Shown one piece after another: positions 34,395 to 42,821 of a stretch of 64,000 nt of DNA. Source of the stretch: Streptomyces pinistramenti (GTDB lineage Bacteria > Actinomycetota > Actinomycetes > Streptomycetales > Streptomycetaceae); contig NZ_JAJCXB010000019.1 of NCBI RefSeq assembly GCF_020564935.1, forward strand, positions 62,001 through 126,000. The letters run 5' to 3'. The translations under genes and the position numbers were made by a program. The notes beneath the pieces are model-generated. The model was given only the letters and a program-made list of their open reading frames with translations. It was not told where the DNA came from and ran no database searches. Position 1 is the stretch's first letter; each line of letters opens with the position of its first letter.

Positions 34395-36935
34395 GTGGCG
34401 CCGAGGGTTGTCGCAGCCGGTACGCCAGGCGTACGGCCAGGAATGCTCAAGGTGTTTCTCGGGGCGGCGCCCGGGGTCGGCAAGACCTACCGGATGCTGG
34501 ACGAGGGGCGTCGCCGTGCTCGACGCGGCACCGATGTGGTGGTGGCGTACGCCGAGTGCCACGCCCGGCCGCACACCGAGGAGATGCTCGAAGGACTGGA
34601 GCTCATCCCCCGGGCCCAGCGCGCCTACCGGGGCGGCACGTTCAGCGAGCTGGATCTCGACGCTGTCCTCGCTCGGCGGCCCGAGGTCGCGCTCGTCGAC
34701 GAGTTGCCGCACACCAATGTTCCCGGCGGGCGTCATGCCAAGCGGTGGGAGGACATCGACGAACTGCTCGCCGCGGGGATCGATGTCGTCACCACCGTCA
34801 ACGTCCAGCATCTGGAGTCGCTCAACGACGTCGTGGAGAAGATCACGGGCGTCCCGCAGCGGGAGACCGTCCCCGACGACATCGTCCGTCGCGCCCACCA
34901 GATCGAGCTGGTCGACATGCCCGCCGAGGCGCTGCGCCGGCGGATGGCGCACGGCAACGTCTACCGGCCCGAAAAGGTCGACGCCGCGCTCTCGCACTAC
35001 TTCCGCGTCGGCAATCTGACGGCGCTGCGGGAGCTCGCGCTGCTGTGGGTCGCCGGGCGGGTGGACGAAACTCTGCAGAAGTACCGGTCCGAGCACGGCA
35101 TCGGCACGGTCTGGGAGACCCGCGAACGCGTCGTGGTGGCGCTCACCGGCGGGCCGGAGGGCGAGACGCTGATCCGCCGGGCCGAACGGATCGCGGACCG
35201 CTCGTCCGGCGGCGACCTGCTGGCCGTGCACATCGCCCGCAGTGACGGTCTCGCGGACGCCTCCCCCGCCGCCCTCGCGAAGCAGCGCGCCCTCGTCGAG
35301 AGCCTCGGCGGCAGCTACCACTCGGTCGTCGGCGATCATGTGCCGTCCGCGCTGCTGGAGTTCGCGCGAGCCGAGAACGCCACCCAGCTCGTCCTGGGGA
35401 CGAGCCGCCGCAGCTGGCTGTCCCGCCTGCTGGCGCCGCGCGGTATCGGCGAGGACACGGTCGAGCTCTCCGGCGATATCGACGTCCACATGGTCACGCA
35501 CGGACGAGCCGGGCGCGGGCGCCGGTTGCCCGTACCCGGCCGTCAACTGCCGCGGGCGCGCCGCGTCGCGGGGCCGATGGCCGGTCTCGCCCTCCCGCTC
35601 CTGCTGACCGCCGCCCTCGCCAACAACCGCGGCACGCTCAACCTGACCAGCGAGGCCCTGCTCCTCCTCGTCACCGTCATCGGCGTGGCCTGTCTCGGCG
35701 GTGTGGTCTCCGCGCTGCTCGCCTCGCTCACCGCGTCGCTGCTGCTGAACTACTACTTCATCCCGCCGAGCGGCCGGTTCACCATCACCGAGCCCAACAA
35801 CGCCCTCGCCCTTGCCGTCTTCGTGGCCGTCGCCGTCACCGTCGCGGCGATCGTCGACCGCTCCCTGCGTCTTTCGCGGCGCGCGGCGAGGGCCACCGCG
35901 GAGGCCGAGGCCCTCTCCTCCATGGCAGGCAGCATTCTGCGCGGGGACCAAGCGGTGTCGATACTGCTGGAGCGCACCCGCGAGACCTTCGGCATGGAGT
36001 CGGCCGAACTCGTCCCGCGTTCGGGCCAGGAGGCCGAAGGGGTTGACGGTGGTGACGGGCTCGTGAAGGTGCCGGCCGGGCCGGACCGGGTGCTCGTCCT
36101 GCGAGGGCGCAGCCTGCCCGCATCCGAGCACCGGGTGCTGACCGCCTTCGCCGCCCACTTCGCCGCTGCACTGGACCACGCCCGTCTCACCGAGGCCGCC
36201 GCCGAGGTCGAACCGGTGAAGGCGGCGGACCGGATGCGTACGGCGCTGCTCGCCGCGGTCAGCCACGACCTGCGGACGCCCCTGGCCGGTGGCCGCGCCG
36301 CCATCAGTTCGCTGCGCAGCACGGACGTGGACTTCTCCGCGGAGGAGCGGGACGAGCTGCTGGCGACGGCCGACGAGTCGCTCGCCAAGCTCAACCGCCT
36401 GGTGGACAACCTTCTCGACATGAGCAGACTCCGGGCCGGCGCCCTGACGTTGCACCTGAGGCCCACCGCCTTCGCGGATGTCCTGCCCCTCGCGCTGGAC
36501 ACCTTGCCCGCCGCATCGGTGCCGATCGAATCCCAGGGGCTGGCCGAGATCTGCGACGTCCTCGCGGATCCGCCGCTGCTGGAGCGCATCATCGCCAACC
36601 TCGTGATCAACGCCGTGCGGCACTCGCCCGCGCAGCAACGGGTGCTGATCAGTGCCAGCGCCCTCGGCTCCCGCGTCGAACTGAGGGTCATCGACCGGGG
36701 GCCGGGCCTGCGTCCGGAGGACCGGGACCGGATCTTCGTGCCGTTCCAGCGCAGGGGCGACCACGACAACACCACCGGCCTCGGGCTCGGGCTCGCGCTC
36801 TCCCGCGGCCTGGCCGAGGCGATGGACGGCACGCTCACCCCCGAGGACACCCCGGGAGGCGGGCTCACCATGGTCCTCTCGTTGCGAGCCGCCACGGACG
36901 TGCCCGCCGAGGTCACGGAGCACCACGCAGACTGA
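34395..36935 (+). CDS. kdpD: KdpD-like sensor histidine kinase (orphan, copy 1)
   Basis: An 846-residue kinase with the full KdpD architecture: N-terminal KdpD domain with Walker A MLKVFLGAAPGVGKT and VALVDELPHTNVPGGRHAKR, a universal-stress-protein-like domain (VVALTGGPEGETLIRRAERI, TQLVLGTSRRSWLSRLL), about four membrane helices around LLLLVTVIGVACLGGVVSAL and LLNYYFIPPSGRFTI, a GAF-like region, HisKA LLAAVSHDLRTPLAGGRAAI and the ATPase boxes NLVINAVRHSP, DRGPGLRPE, TTGLGLGLALSRG. GTG 34395 is chosen for GGAGGGG six bases upstream. KdpD senses potassium limitation, normally with KdpE and the KdpFABC pump; none of those genes follows here. Confidence 0.9.
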   Translation: MAPRVVAAGTPGVRPGMLKVFLGAAPGVGKTYRMLDEGRRRARRGTDVVVAYAECHARPHTEEMLEGLELIPRAQRAYRGGTFSELDLDAVLARRPEVALVDELPHTNVPGGRHAKRWEDIDELLAAGIDVVTTVNVQHLESLNDVVEKITGVPQRETVPDDIVRRAHQIELVDMPAEALRRRMAHGNVYRPEKVDAALSHYFRVGNLTALRELALLWVAGRVDETLQKYRSEHGIGTVWETRERVVVALTGGPEGETLIRRAERIADRSSGGDLLAVHIARSDGLADASPAALAKQRALVESLGGSYHSVVGDHVPSALLEFARAENATQLVLGTSRRSWLSRLLAPRGIGEDTVELSGDIDVHMVTHGRAGRGRRLPVPGRQLPRARRVAGPMAGLALPLLLTAALANNRGTLNLTSEALLLLVTVIGVACLGGVVSALLASLTASLLLNYYFIPPSGRFTITEPNNALALAVFVAVAVTVAAIVDRSLRLSRRAARATAEAEALSSMAGSILRGDQAVSILLERTRETFGMESAELVPRSGQEAEGVDGGDGLVKVPAGPDRVLVLRGRSLPASEHRVLTAFAAHFAAALDHARLTEAAAEVEPVKAADRMRTALLAAVSHDLRTPLAGGRAAISSLRSTDVDFSAEERDELLATADESLAKLNRLVDNLLDMSRLRAGALTLHLRPTAFADVLPLALDTLPAASVPIESQGLAEICDVLADPPLLERIIANLVINAVRHSPAQQRVLISASALGSRVELRVIDRGPGLRPEDRDRIFVPFQRRGDHDNTTGLGLGLALSRGLAEAMDGTLTPEDTPGGGLTMVLSLRAATDVPAEVTEHHAD

Positions 36936-37189
36936 TGCGGGCACCGGCGCACCAGGGGGACGAGCGGAGAAGGCGTCGAGAACCGCGGTTCATCAGGGGG
37001 TCGTCAAGGGGCGCGTGGAGCTCTTGAAGCCGTGCGCGGCACGGCATTTGATAGGCGACGTGAACAACGCCCGGTTTCTTCTCGATCGTCCGCCGTCACG
37101 GCGATACCGCATCAGGTCAGGGCCGACAACTCCGTGCCGTACGCCACACCGCCCGGAGACGCCCGCCTCCCGGAATGGCTCACGTCCGC

Positions 37190-37320
37190 TTCCGACCTTT
37201 CCTCTCGAATCGCCCTGATCACCGGCGCCACCTCCCGGCATCGACTTCAAGACCGCCCGGCAGCTCGTCAAGCGCAGCGCCACCCGCCCTGCTGGACTGC
37301 CGCCTTCCTGGCAGCGCTGA
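37190..37320 (+). pseudogene. N-terminal remnant of a short-chain dehydrogenase
   Basis: LSSRIALITGATS is followed, one frame over, by GIDFKTARQLVKRSATRPAG and a TGA at 37320. Together they give the SDR cofactor motif TGATSGI. One extra C at about 37234 breaks the frame, and the remaining 200 residues are absent. It lies between the kinase and the acetyltransferase gene. Confidence 0.55.
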
Positions 37321-37421
37321 ACCGCCGAACGGGGCGGACCCGGCCCCGTTCCAGGCCGCGTCCGCCCCCCGATCCCGCCCCCCGAACCCACTCTCCCCGA
37401 ACCCACCCGAGGAACACCCGC

Positions 37422-38270
37422 ATGATCGAACTCAGCCCATCCCAACTCCCTTCCCTCTCCCCCTGGTTCGCCGCCGGATCTCCCGGGGTGGCGGCGCTGA
37501 CCGAACATGTGCTGACGTCCGGAGTGGGCCATTGGTGGGCCGACCGCGCCATCGAGCCACGTGTCATGGCCGTCGCGTGCGCCGGCCACGTACTGCTCCA
37601 CGGCGACCCGGGCGCCCTGGCCCCGGACGCCCTTGCCGCCTTCGCCGCGCACTATGTGCGCACCCCCGCCCGCTTCCTGCCGGTCCTGGGCGATGCCTTC
37701 GACCTCATCGTGCCGTGGGAGCGGATGCTGTACGTGCACCAGGTCCCCGTCCCTGCGCCGCGCATGCCCCACGGCGTGACGGTGCGCCGGCTGACGGCGG
37801 ACGACGCTCCGGCGCTCGCCGGTCTGCCCCCGGACACGTCCTGGATTCACGCCAGTTGGGGCGGACCGGCCGGACTCGCCGCGTCCGGGCACGGCTGGGC
37901 GGCCGTCCACAAGGACCGCATTCTCGCCGTGGCCTGTACGTACTTCCGCGGGAGCAGGTATGAGGACATAGCCTGCGTCACCGTCCGCGAACACCGCCGT
38001 CAGCGCCTGGCCCTGGCCTGCGTCACGGCCCTGTGCGCGGATGTCGCGGCCCGCGGCCGCACCCCGAGCTGGACCTGCTCCCGCGACAACCGCCCCAGCC
38101 GGCTCCTCGCCTGGACCGCCGGCTTCCGCCTGGAGCGCGAGTACCTTCACTACTTCACCGGACGGCCGGCCCACCAGGCATCCGGCCCTTCAGAACCCGA
38201 ACGCGATCACTGCCCCCGCGTCCACGTCGCCTCAACACCCCCAGGCCCCTCAGTATCAACAACGCGATAA
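37422..38270 (+). CDS. GNAT family N-acetyltransferase
   Basis: A 282-residue protein. The N-terminal half (LSPWFAAGSPGVAALTEHVL, LHGDPGALAPDALAAFAAHY) is a degenerate partner domain; the C-terminal half is the GNAT fold: GVTVRRLTADDAPALAGLPP, HASWGGPAGLAASGHGWAAV, ILAVACTYFRGSRYEDIACV, TVREHRRQRLALACVTALCA and RDNRPSRLLAWTAGFRLERE. The acetyl-CoA loop is EHRRQRLA, a variant of RxxGxG/A. ATG 37422 has GAGGAA upstream. The C-terminal 35 residues after FTGRPAHQ are proline-rich and unconserved. Substrate unknown. Confidence 0.8.
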   Translation: MIELSPSQLPSLSPWFAAGSPGVAALTEHVLTSGVGHWWADRAIEPRVMAVACAGHVLLHGDPGALAPDALAAFAAHYVRTPARFLPVLGDAFDLIVPWERMLYVHQVPVPAPRMPHGVTVRRLTADDAPALAGLPPDTSWIHASWGGPAGLAASGHGWAAVHKDRILAVACTYFRGSRYEDIACVTVREHRRQRLALACVTALCADVAARGRTPSWTCSRDNRPSRLLAWTAGFRLEREYLHYFTGRPAHQASGPSEPERDHCPRVHVASTPPGPSVSTTR

Positions 38271-38343
38271 AGACGGGCCCCGCCGCATCAAGAGGGTGCC
38301 AGCGGACCCGGCGCCCACGCCCGCCCTGCCTAGGGTCGGCGGT

Positions 38344-38889
38344 ATGGAACGGCGAACCGCTCCCGTCGCGCCGGCGCTCGCCGCACGGCGGACCACAGCC
38401 GTCGACCGCCACTGGCGTGCGGATGCCCGGCACGCCCTTCAGTATTCCCTGGCGTTCGTCGGCCCGCTGATGCTGCTCGACTGGGGCGCGGGCGGCCTCA
38501 CACTGCCGCGCGCCGGACTCTGGGCCGCACTCGGGATCTTGGTCCTCGCGGTCTTCCTGCCGTCGCGGGTGACCGCGGGCGACGGGTGGCTGGCGGTACG
38601 GGGACTCGTACGCGAACGTCGGGTGCGTACCGACGCGCTGGTCGTGGTGCGGTGCTGCGGCAGGACCGCTGTGCACCTCGTCCTGCGAGATACGGACGGA
38701 CAGTGGCTGGAAGTGGATCTGCGTGTCCTGGACGCCAATCCGCTGATCTGGCACCTGCTCGACGCGGGCGCCCGCCGCTCCGCCGAGCGCGGCACGCTGT
38801 GCCATGGAGCGGACGTGCTACGGAAGCTGGCGGACCGGATCGACGGGCGGGAGGCACACGCCGTCCTCAAGGCTTCCGGGCTGCGGTGA
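38344..38889 (+). CDS. Putative membrane protein with two N-terminal helices
   Basis: A 181-residue protein with two hydrophobic stretches, ALQYSLAFVGPLMLLDWGAG and LWAALGILVLAVFLPSRVTA, then a soluble domain (GDGWLAVRGLVRERRVRTDA, LVVVRCCGRTAVHLVLRDTD, WLEVDLRVLDANPLIWHLLD) that resembles a small PH-like beta domain. Similar proteins in Streptomyces are annotated as hypothetical or PH domain-containing membrane proteins. The spacing from the acetyltransferase gene is 73 bp, so co-transcription is possible. Confidence 0.75.
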   Translation: MERRTAPVAPALAARRTTAVDRHWRADARHALQYSLAFVGPLMLLDWGAGGLTLPRAGLWAALGILVLAVFLPSRVTAGDGWLAVRGLVRERRVRTDALVVVRCCGRTAVHLVLRDTDGQWLEVDLRVLDANPLIWHLLDAGARRSAERGTLCHGADVLRKLADRIDGREAHAVLKASGLR

Positions 38890-38993
38890 GCACAGCGGCG
38901 GGTTCACCGATCGCGCGGCACTCCGCGATGGTGCGCCGGTGGGAAGCCCGCGCCCGAGCCGGCCTCGCTCTCGACGACGCGCGACCCGCCCTC

Positions 38994-39083
38994 TCAGAAC
39001 CGGTCGGAGAATTTCACGACAAGCACCAGCAACCCGACCAACGCCGCAGCCACCAACAGCCCCACCACGCGCTCCACGCTCAC
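38994..39083 (-). CDS. kdpF: KdpF-like small membrane peptide (stray)
   Basis: A 29-residue peptide, VSVERVVGLLVAAALVGLLV followed by LVVKFSDRF, from GTG 39083 with GGAGGTG just upstream. A single membrane helix preceded by a short VE-containing N-terminus and ending in a (P/D)xRF-like tail is the pattern of KdpF, the small stabilising subunit of the KdpFABC potassium pump. It lies 227 bp downstream of the second kdpD-like gene on the same strand. kdpA, kdpB and kdpC should follow but do not; the next gene is on the opposite strand. It may be a relic or a small regulator of the nearby kinase. Confidence 0.65.
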   Translation of the reverse strand: MSVERVVGLLVAAALVGLLVLVVKFSDRF

Positions 39084-39310
39084 CACAGCACCTCCGACAC
39101 CGTCTCTCCCCTCACTTCGGAACCCTCGGAACCCCTCGACTCTTCGCGCACCCCGACGGACTACACCGTGCGGCCCGACGCCATGCCGCACAAAGACCGG
39201 GGCCGCTCCCTGACGGATTCCGAACGGCGCCGACACACGACCGGAGCACCTGCGCACCGCGGCCGCCTTCGACGCTCCCGGGCCGCAGGCCGCCCAGCGC
39301 ACCGCGCGGC

Positions 39311-41884
39311 TCATGCCTCATGCGCGGCCCGCTCCCCGGCAACCGTGACCGGAGCAGGAGCAGCCGGCAGCGAGACGACCATCGTCAGTCCGCCTCCCGG
39401 GGTGTCCTCGGGAGTGAGCGTGCCGCCCATCGCCTCCGTGAGACCCCGGGAGAGGGCGAGGCCAAGGCCCAGGCCGGTGGTGTTGTCGGTGTCGCCGAGC
39501 CGCTGGAAGGGCTCGAACGCGCGCTCCCAGTGGGTGAGTTGGATGCCGGGGCCGCGGTCGGCGATCCGCAGTTCCACGCGTGCGGCCAGCGCGCTGGCGC
39601 CGATGGTGACCGGTCGCCCGGCGGGCGAGTGACGTACCGCGTTGGACACCAGATTGGCGAGGACGCGTTCCAGCAGCGGCGGGTCCGCGAGCACGTCGGG
39701 GGCCGTCTCCAGCCCCTGGGTCACCACGTTCACGAGCGCCTGCGGGGGTGAGTCGGGCAGGGTGTCCAGCGCGGTGGGGAGGACTTCGGTGAGTGCGACG
39801 GGCTCCAGGTGCAGGGTCAGCGCGCCTGCCTGGAGCCGGCTCATGTCGAGGAGGTTGTCGACCAGGCGGCTGAGCTTGGCCAGGGATTCCTCGGCGGTGG
39901 CGAGGAGTTCCGCGCGGTCCTCGGGCGAGAAGTCCACGTCGTCGCTGCGCAGCGAGCTGACCGCGGCCCAGCAGCCGGCCAGGGGCGTACGCAGATCGTG
40001 TCCGACCGCGGCGAGCAGTGCGGTGCGCATGCGGTTGGCCGCCCTGACCGGTTCGACCTCGGCGGCGGCCTCGGCGAGCCGGGCGCGTTCGACGGCGGCG
40101 GTCAGATGCGCGGCGAAGGCCGTGAGGACGCGGTGTTCGGATGCGGGCAGGCGGCGCCCGCTCAGCACCAGCACGCGGTCATCCCCTATCGCAACTCTGG
40201 TTTCACGGTCGGGCACGGGGCCACCGGCCACACCCGGCTCCGGCTCTCCCCCTCGGGTGCGCAGTTCGATGCGGTCCATGCCGAAGGTTTCGCGGGTGCG
40301 TTCCAGGAGTACGGGTACGGCCCGGTCACCGCGCAGGATGCCGCCCGCCAACGAGGTCAGCGTCTCGGCTTCTGCGGTCGCCCGCGCGGCCCGCCTGCTG
40401 AGACGCAGCGAGCGGTCGACGATGGCGGCGACGGTGACGGCGACGGTGGTGAAGGCGGCCTGCGCGACGACGATGTTGGCCTCGGCGAAGGTGAAGTGGC
40501 CGACCGGCGGGATGAAGTAGTAGTTCAGCAGCAGTGAGGTCGTCACCGAGGCGAGCAGTGCGGAGACCACGCCACCGATGCAGGCCACGCCCAGCACCGT
40601 CAGCAGGAAGAGCAGGGCCTCGCTGGTGAGGTTGAGCGCGAGGGGGCCCGATGCGGCGCGCAGCGCCAAGGTCAGGAGCACGGGCAGGACGAGTCCGGCC
40701 ACCGGTCCGGCCACACGGCGCGAGCGCGGCAGACCACTGCCGGGTGCGGCCCGTCTCCGTCCCTGTCCCGCGTGTTCGTGGGTGACCGTGTGGACGTCGA
40801 TGTCGCCGGAGAGTGCGACGACGGTCTCCCCCACGCCGCGGGGCGTCAGCACCCGCAGCAGCCTGCCGCGGCGGCTGGCTCCGATGACCAGCTGGGTGGC
40901 GTTCTGGGCGCGGGCGAAGTCCGTCAGGGCGGCGGGCACGTCGTCGCCGACCACCGAGTGATAGCTGCCGCCGAGACTCTCCACGAGCTGCCGCTGTCCG
41001 GCCAGCGCGGCGGGTGAGGATCCGGACAGGCCGTCGCTGCGGGTGATGTGGACGGCGAGCAGGCCGCCGCCGGACGAGCGGTCAACGATCCGGGCGGCGC
41101 GGCGGATCAGGGTCGCGCCCTCCGGGCCGCCGGTGAGCGCGACCACCACGCGTTCGCGGGTCTCCCACACCCGGCCGATGCTGTGCTCGTGCCGGTACTT
41201 GCGCAGCGCTGCGTCGACCCGGCCCGCCACCCACAGCAGCGCCAGCTCCCGCAGCGCGGTGAGGTTCCCGACCCGGAAGTAGTGCGAGAGCGCCGCGTCG
41301 ACCTTCTCGGGCGGGTACACGTTGCCGTGCGCCATGCGGCGGCGCAGCCCCTCGACCGGCAGGTCGACCAGCTCGATCTGATCGGCACGGCGGACGACTT
41401 CGTCGGGCACGGTCTCGTGCTGCGGCACACCGGTGATCCGCTCGACCACGTCGGTGAGGGAGTCCAGGTGCTGGATGTTGAGCGTGGCCACCACGTCGAT
41501 CCCGGCGCCGAGAAGTGCCTCGATGTCCTGCCACCGCTTGGGGTGGCGGCCGCCCGGCGCGTTGGTGTGCGCGAGTTCGTCGATGAGCACCACCTGCGGA
41601 CGCAGCTCCAGCACCAGGTCGAGGTCCAGCTCCGTGAGGTCCGTGCCGCGATGCCTGCGTGTCACGCGCGGCAGCACGTCGAGCCCGTCGAGCATCGCCT
41701 CGGTGGACGGACGGCCGTGACACTCGGCGAAAGCCACCACCACGTTCCTGCCGCGCGCGGCCCGACGCCGCCCCTCGTCCAGCATCCGGTAGGTCTTGCC
41801 CACCCCAGGGGCAGCCCCGAGAAAGACCTTGAGCCTGCCGGGCCGGGGGCCCGGCACGTCGGTCGTATCGCTGCCCCGTGCCAT
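39311..41884 (-). CDS. kdpD: KdpD-like sensor histidine kinase (orphan, copy 2)
   Basis: An 857-residue paralogue of the kinase at 34395, in the opposite orientation. Walker A LKVFLGAAPGVGKT, VVLIDELAHTNAPGGRHPKR, USP-like domain (VVALTGGPEGATLIRRAARI, NATQLVIGASRRGRLLRVLT), membrane block LFLLTVLGVACIGGVVSALL, HisKA LLAAVGHDLRTPLAGCWAAV, and ATPase boxes NLVSNAVRHSP, DRGPGIQLT, TTGLGLGLALSRG. ATG 41884 follows GGAGGAG by 6 bases. KdpE is not adjacent; only a kdpF-like peptide follows. A universal stress protein gene starts 336 bp away divergently. Confidence 0.92.
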   Translation of the reverse strand: MARGSDTTDVPGPRPGRLKVFLGAAPGVGKTYRMLDEGRRRAARGRNVVVAFAECHGRPSTEAMLDGLDVLPRVTRRHRGTDLTELDLDLVLELRPQVVLIDELAHTNAPGGRHPKRWQDIEALLGAGIDVVATLNIQHLDSLTDVVERITGVPQHETVPDEVVRRADQIELVDLPVEGLRRRMAHGNVYPPEKVDAALSHYFRVGNLTALRELALLWVAGRVDAALRKYRHEHSIGRVWETRERVVVALTGGPEGATLIRRAARIVDRSSGGGLLAVHITRSDGLSGSSPAALAGQRQLVESLGGSYHSVVGDDVPAALTDFARAQNATQLVIGASRRGRLLRVLTPRGVGETVVALSGDIDVHTVTHEHAGQGRRRAAPGSGLPRSRRVAGPVAGLVLPVLLTLALRAASGPLALNLTSEALLFLLTVLGVACIGGVVSALLASVTTSLLLNYYFIPPVGHFTFAEANIVVAQAAFTTVAVTVAAIVDRSLRLSRRAARATAEAETLTSLAGGILRGDRAVPVLLERTRETFGMDRIELRTRGGEPEPGVAGGPVPDRETRVAIGDDRVLVLSGRRLPASEHRVLTAFAAHLTAAVERARLAEAAAEVEPVRAANRMRTALLAAVGHDLRTPLAGCWAAVSSLRSDDVDFSPEDRAELLATAEESLAKLSRLVDNLLDMSRLQAGALTLHLEPVALTEVLPTALDTLPDSPPQALVNVVTQGLETAPDVLADPPLLERVLANLVSNAVRHSPAGRPVTIGASALAARVELRIADRGPGIQLTHWERAFEPFQRLGDTDNTTGLGLGLALSRGLTEAMGGTLTPEDTPGGGLTMVVSLPAAPAPVTVAGERAAHEA

Positions 41885-42220
41885 CACGTACTCCTCCACG
41901 TACCCCTCTTCGGGAAAGCGGCACGCCGGCGGCACTGCAAGGATCGCCTTGCGGCACCGGACGGCGTGCGGGGTTGTCAGGAGCATCGTCACTTCACGCC
42001 GGCAAATATCGCGCTCGGGTTCGAAGACGTTGACGCGACTCTGACCCCTACGCCGACGGGGGCTGCCGGGCTGCCCCCTTGTTGCCCGGCGGTCGTCATG
42101 AAGCCGTCAGAGTCTCCCCGCCACGCATCAGGGAACCGCCAACACGTCGCGATTGCTCCACCGGGCGGCATTTCGATGGTGCGAGACATGAACGCGATAC
42201 AGCACGAGGAGCGTGGCCCC
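41885..42220. other. Divergent promoter region between kdpD copy 2 and USP gene
   Basis: About 335 bases with no supported gene. It must contain both promoters. An AT-richer segment, GCAAATATCGCGCTCGGGTT near 42000, stands out. No clear palindromic operator was found by eye. Confidence 0.4.
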
Positions 42221-42748
42221 ATGGGCAGACCCGGCGACCGGCGGGTCGTGGCCGGCGTGAGCGGTTCACTGGGGAGCCTGACGGCTCTGCACCGGGCCGC
42301 GGCCGAGGCCCGCCTCACCGGTGCCGAACTGTGGGCCGTACTGGCCTGGGAGCCGCCCGGCGGCGACATCCCGCACCGTGGCGGCCCTTGCCCCGCGCCG
42401 CTGACCGCATGGCGCGAACTGGCAGGTGAGCGGCTGCTGGAGGCCCTCGATGCCGCCTTCAGCAGCGCAGGGCCTGGAGTGCCTCTGCAGCGTCTCGTCG
42501 TACGCGGCAAGCCGGGGCAGGTCCTGCTGGAGGCCGCCGACCGGCCCGACGATCTCCTGGTGGTCGGCGCCGGAGCCCGCGGAAGGCTGCGCCGGGCGCT
42601 GTGGCCCTCCGTCGCCCGCCACTGCGTCGCACGCGCCTGCTGCCCGGTCCTCGCCGTGCCGCCCTCCCCCTTGCACCACGCACTCGACGCCGTACACCGT
42701 CGCAACACCTGGAAACTCCCGCTGAACACACGGGAGTTGGCGGACTGA
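42221..42748 (+). CDS. Universal stress protein family protein
   Basis: A 175-residue single-domain UspA-like protein. It begins MGRPGDRRVVAGVSGSLGSL with the first strand and ligand loop, continues AALHRAAAEARLTGAELWAV-like helix (TALHRAAAEARLTGAELWAV), and has LVVRGKPGQVLLEAADRPDD, LLVVGAGARGRLRRALWPSV and ARACCPVLAVPPSPL. The ATP-binding GxxGxGxxR.. loop appears as GAGARGRLRR. ATG 42221 has GAGGAG 8 bases upstream. It is divergent from a KdpD-like kinase that itself contains a USP-like domain, and a related USP gene occurs at 57969. Confidence 0.88.
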   Translation: MGRPGDRRVVAGVSGSLGSLTALHRAAAEARLTGAELWAVLAWEPPGGDIPHRGGPCPAPLTAWRELAGERLLEALDAAFSSAGPGVPLQRLVVRGKPGQVLLEAADRPDDLLVVGAGARGRLRRALWPSVARHCVARACCPVLAVPPSPLHHALDAVHRRNTWKLPLNTRELAD

Positions 42749-42821
42749 GCGTCCGGCCTTCCGCAGCGGCAGAGGCGCTCCCCCCGGCCGACTCCCGCCC
42801 GCCGTGAGCCTTGTTCTGTCG

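Noticed and set aside
34242..36944. 900-codon minus-strand open frame opposite kdpD copy 1
   Set aside because: Complete antisense shadow; its composition is repetitive Gly/Arg/Gln and it has no motif, while the plus strand encodes a clear KdpD.
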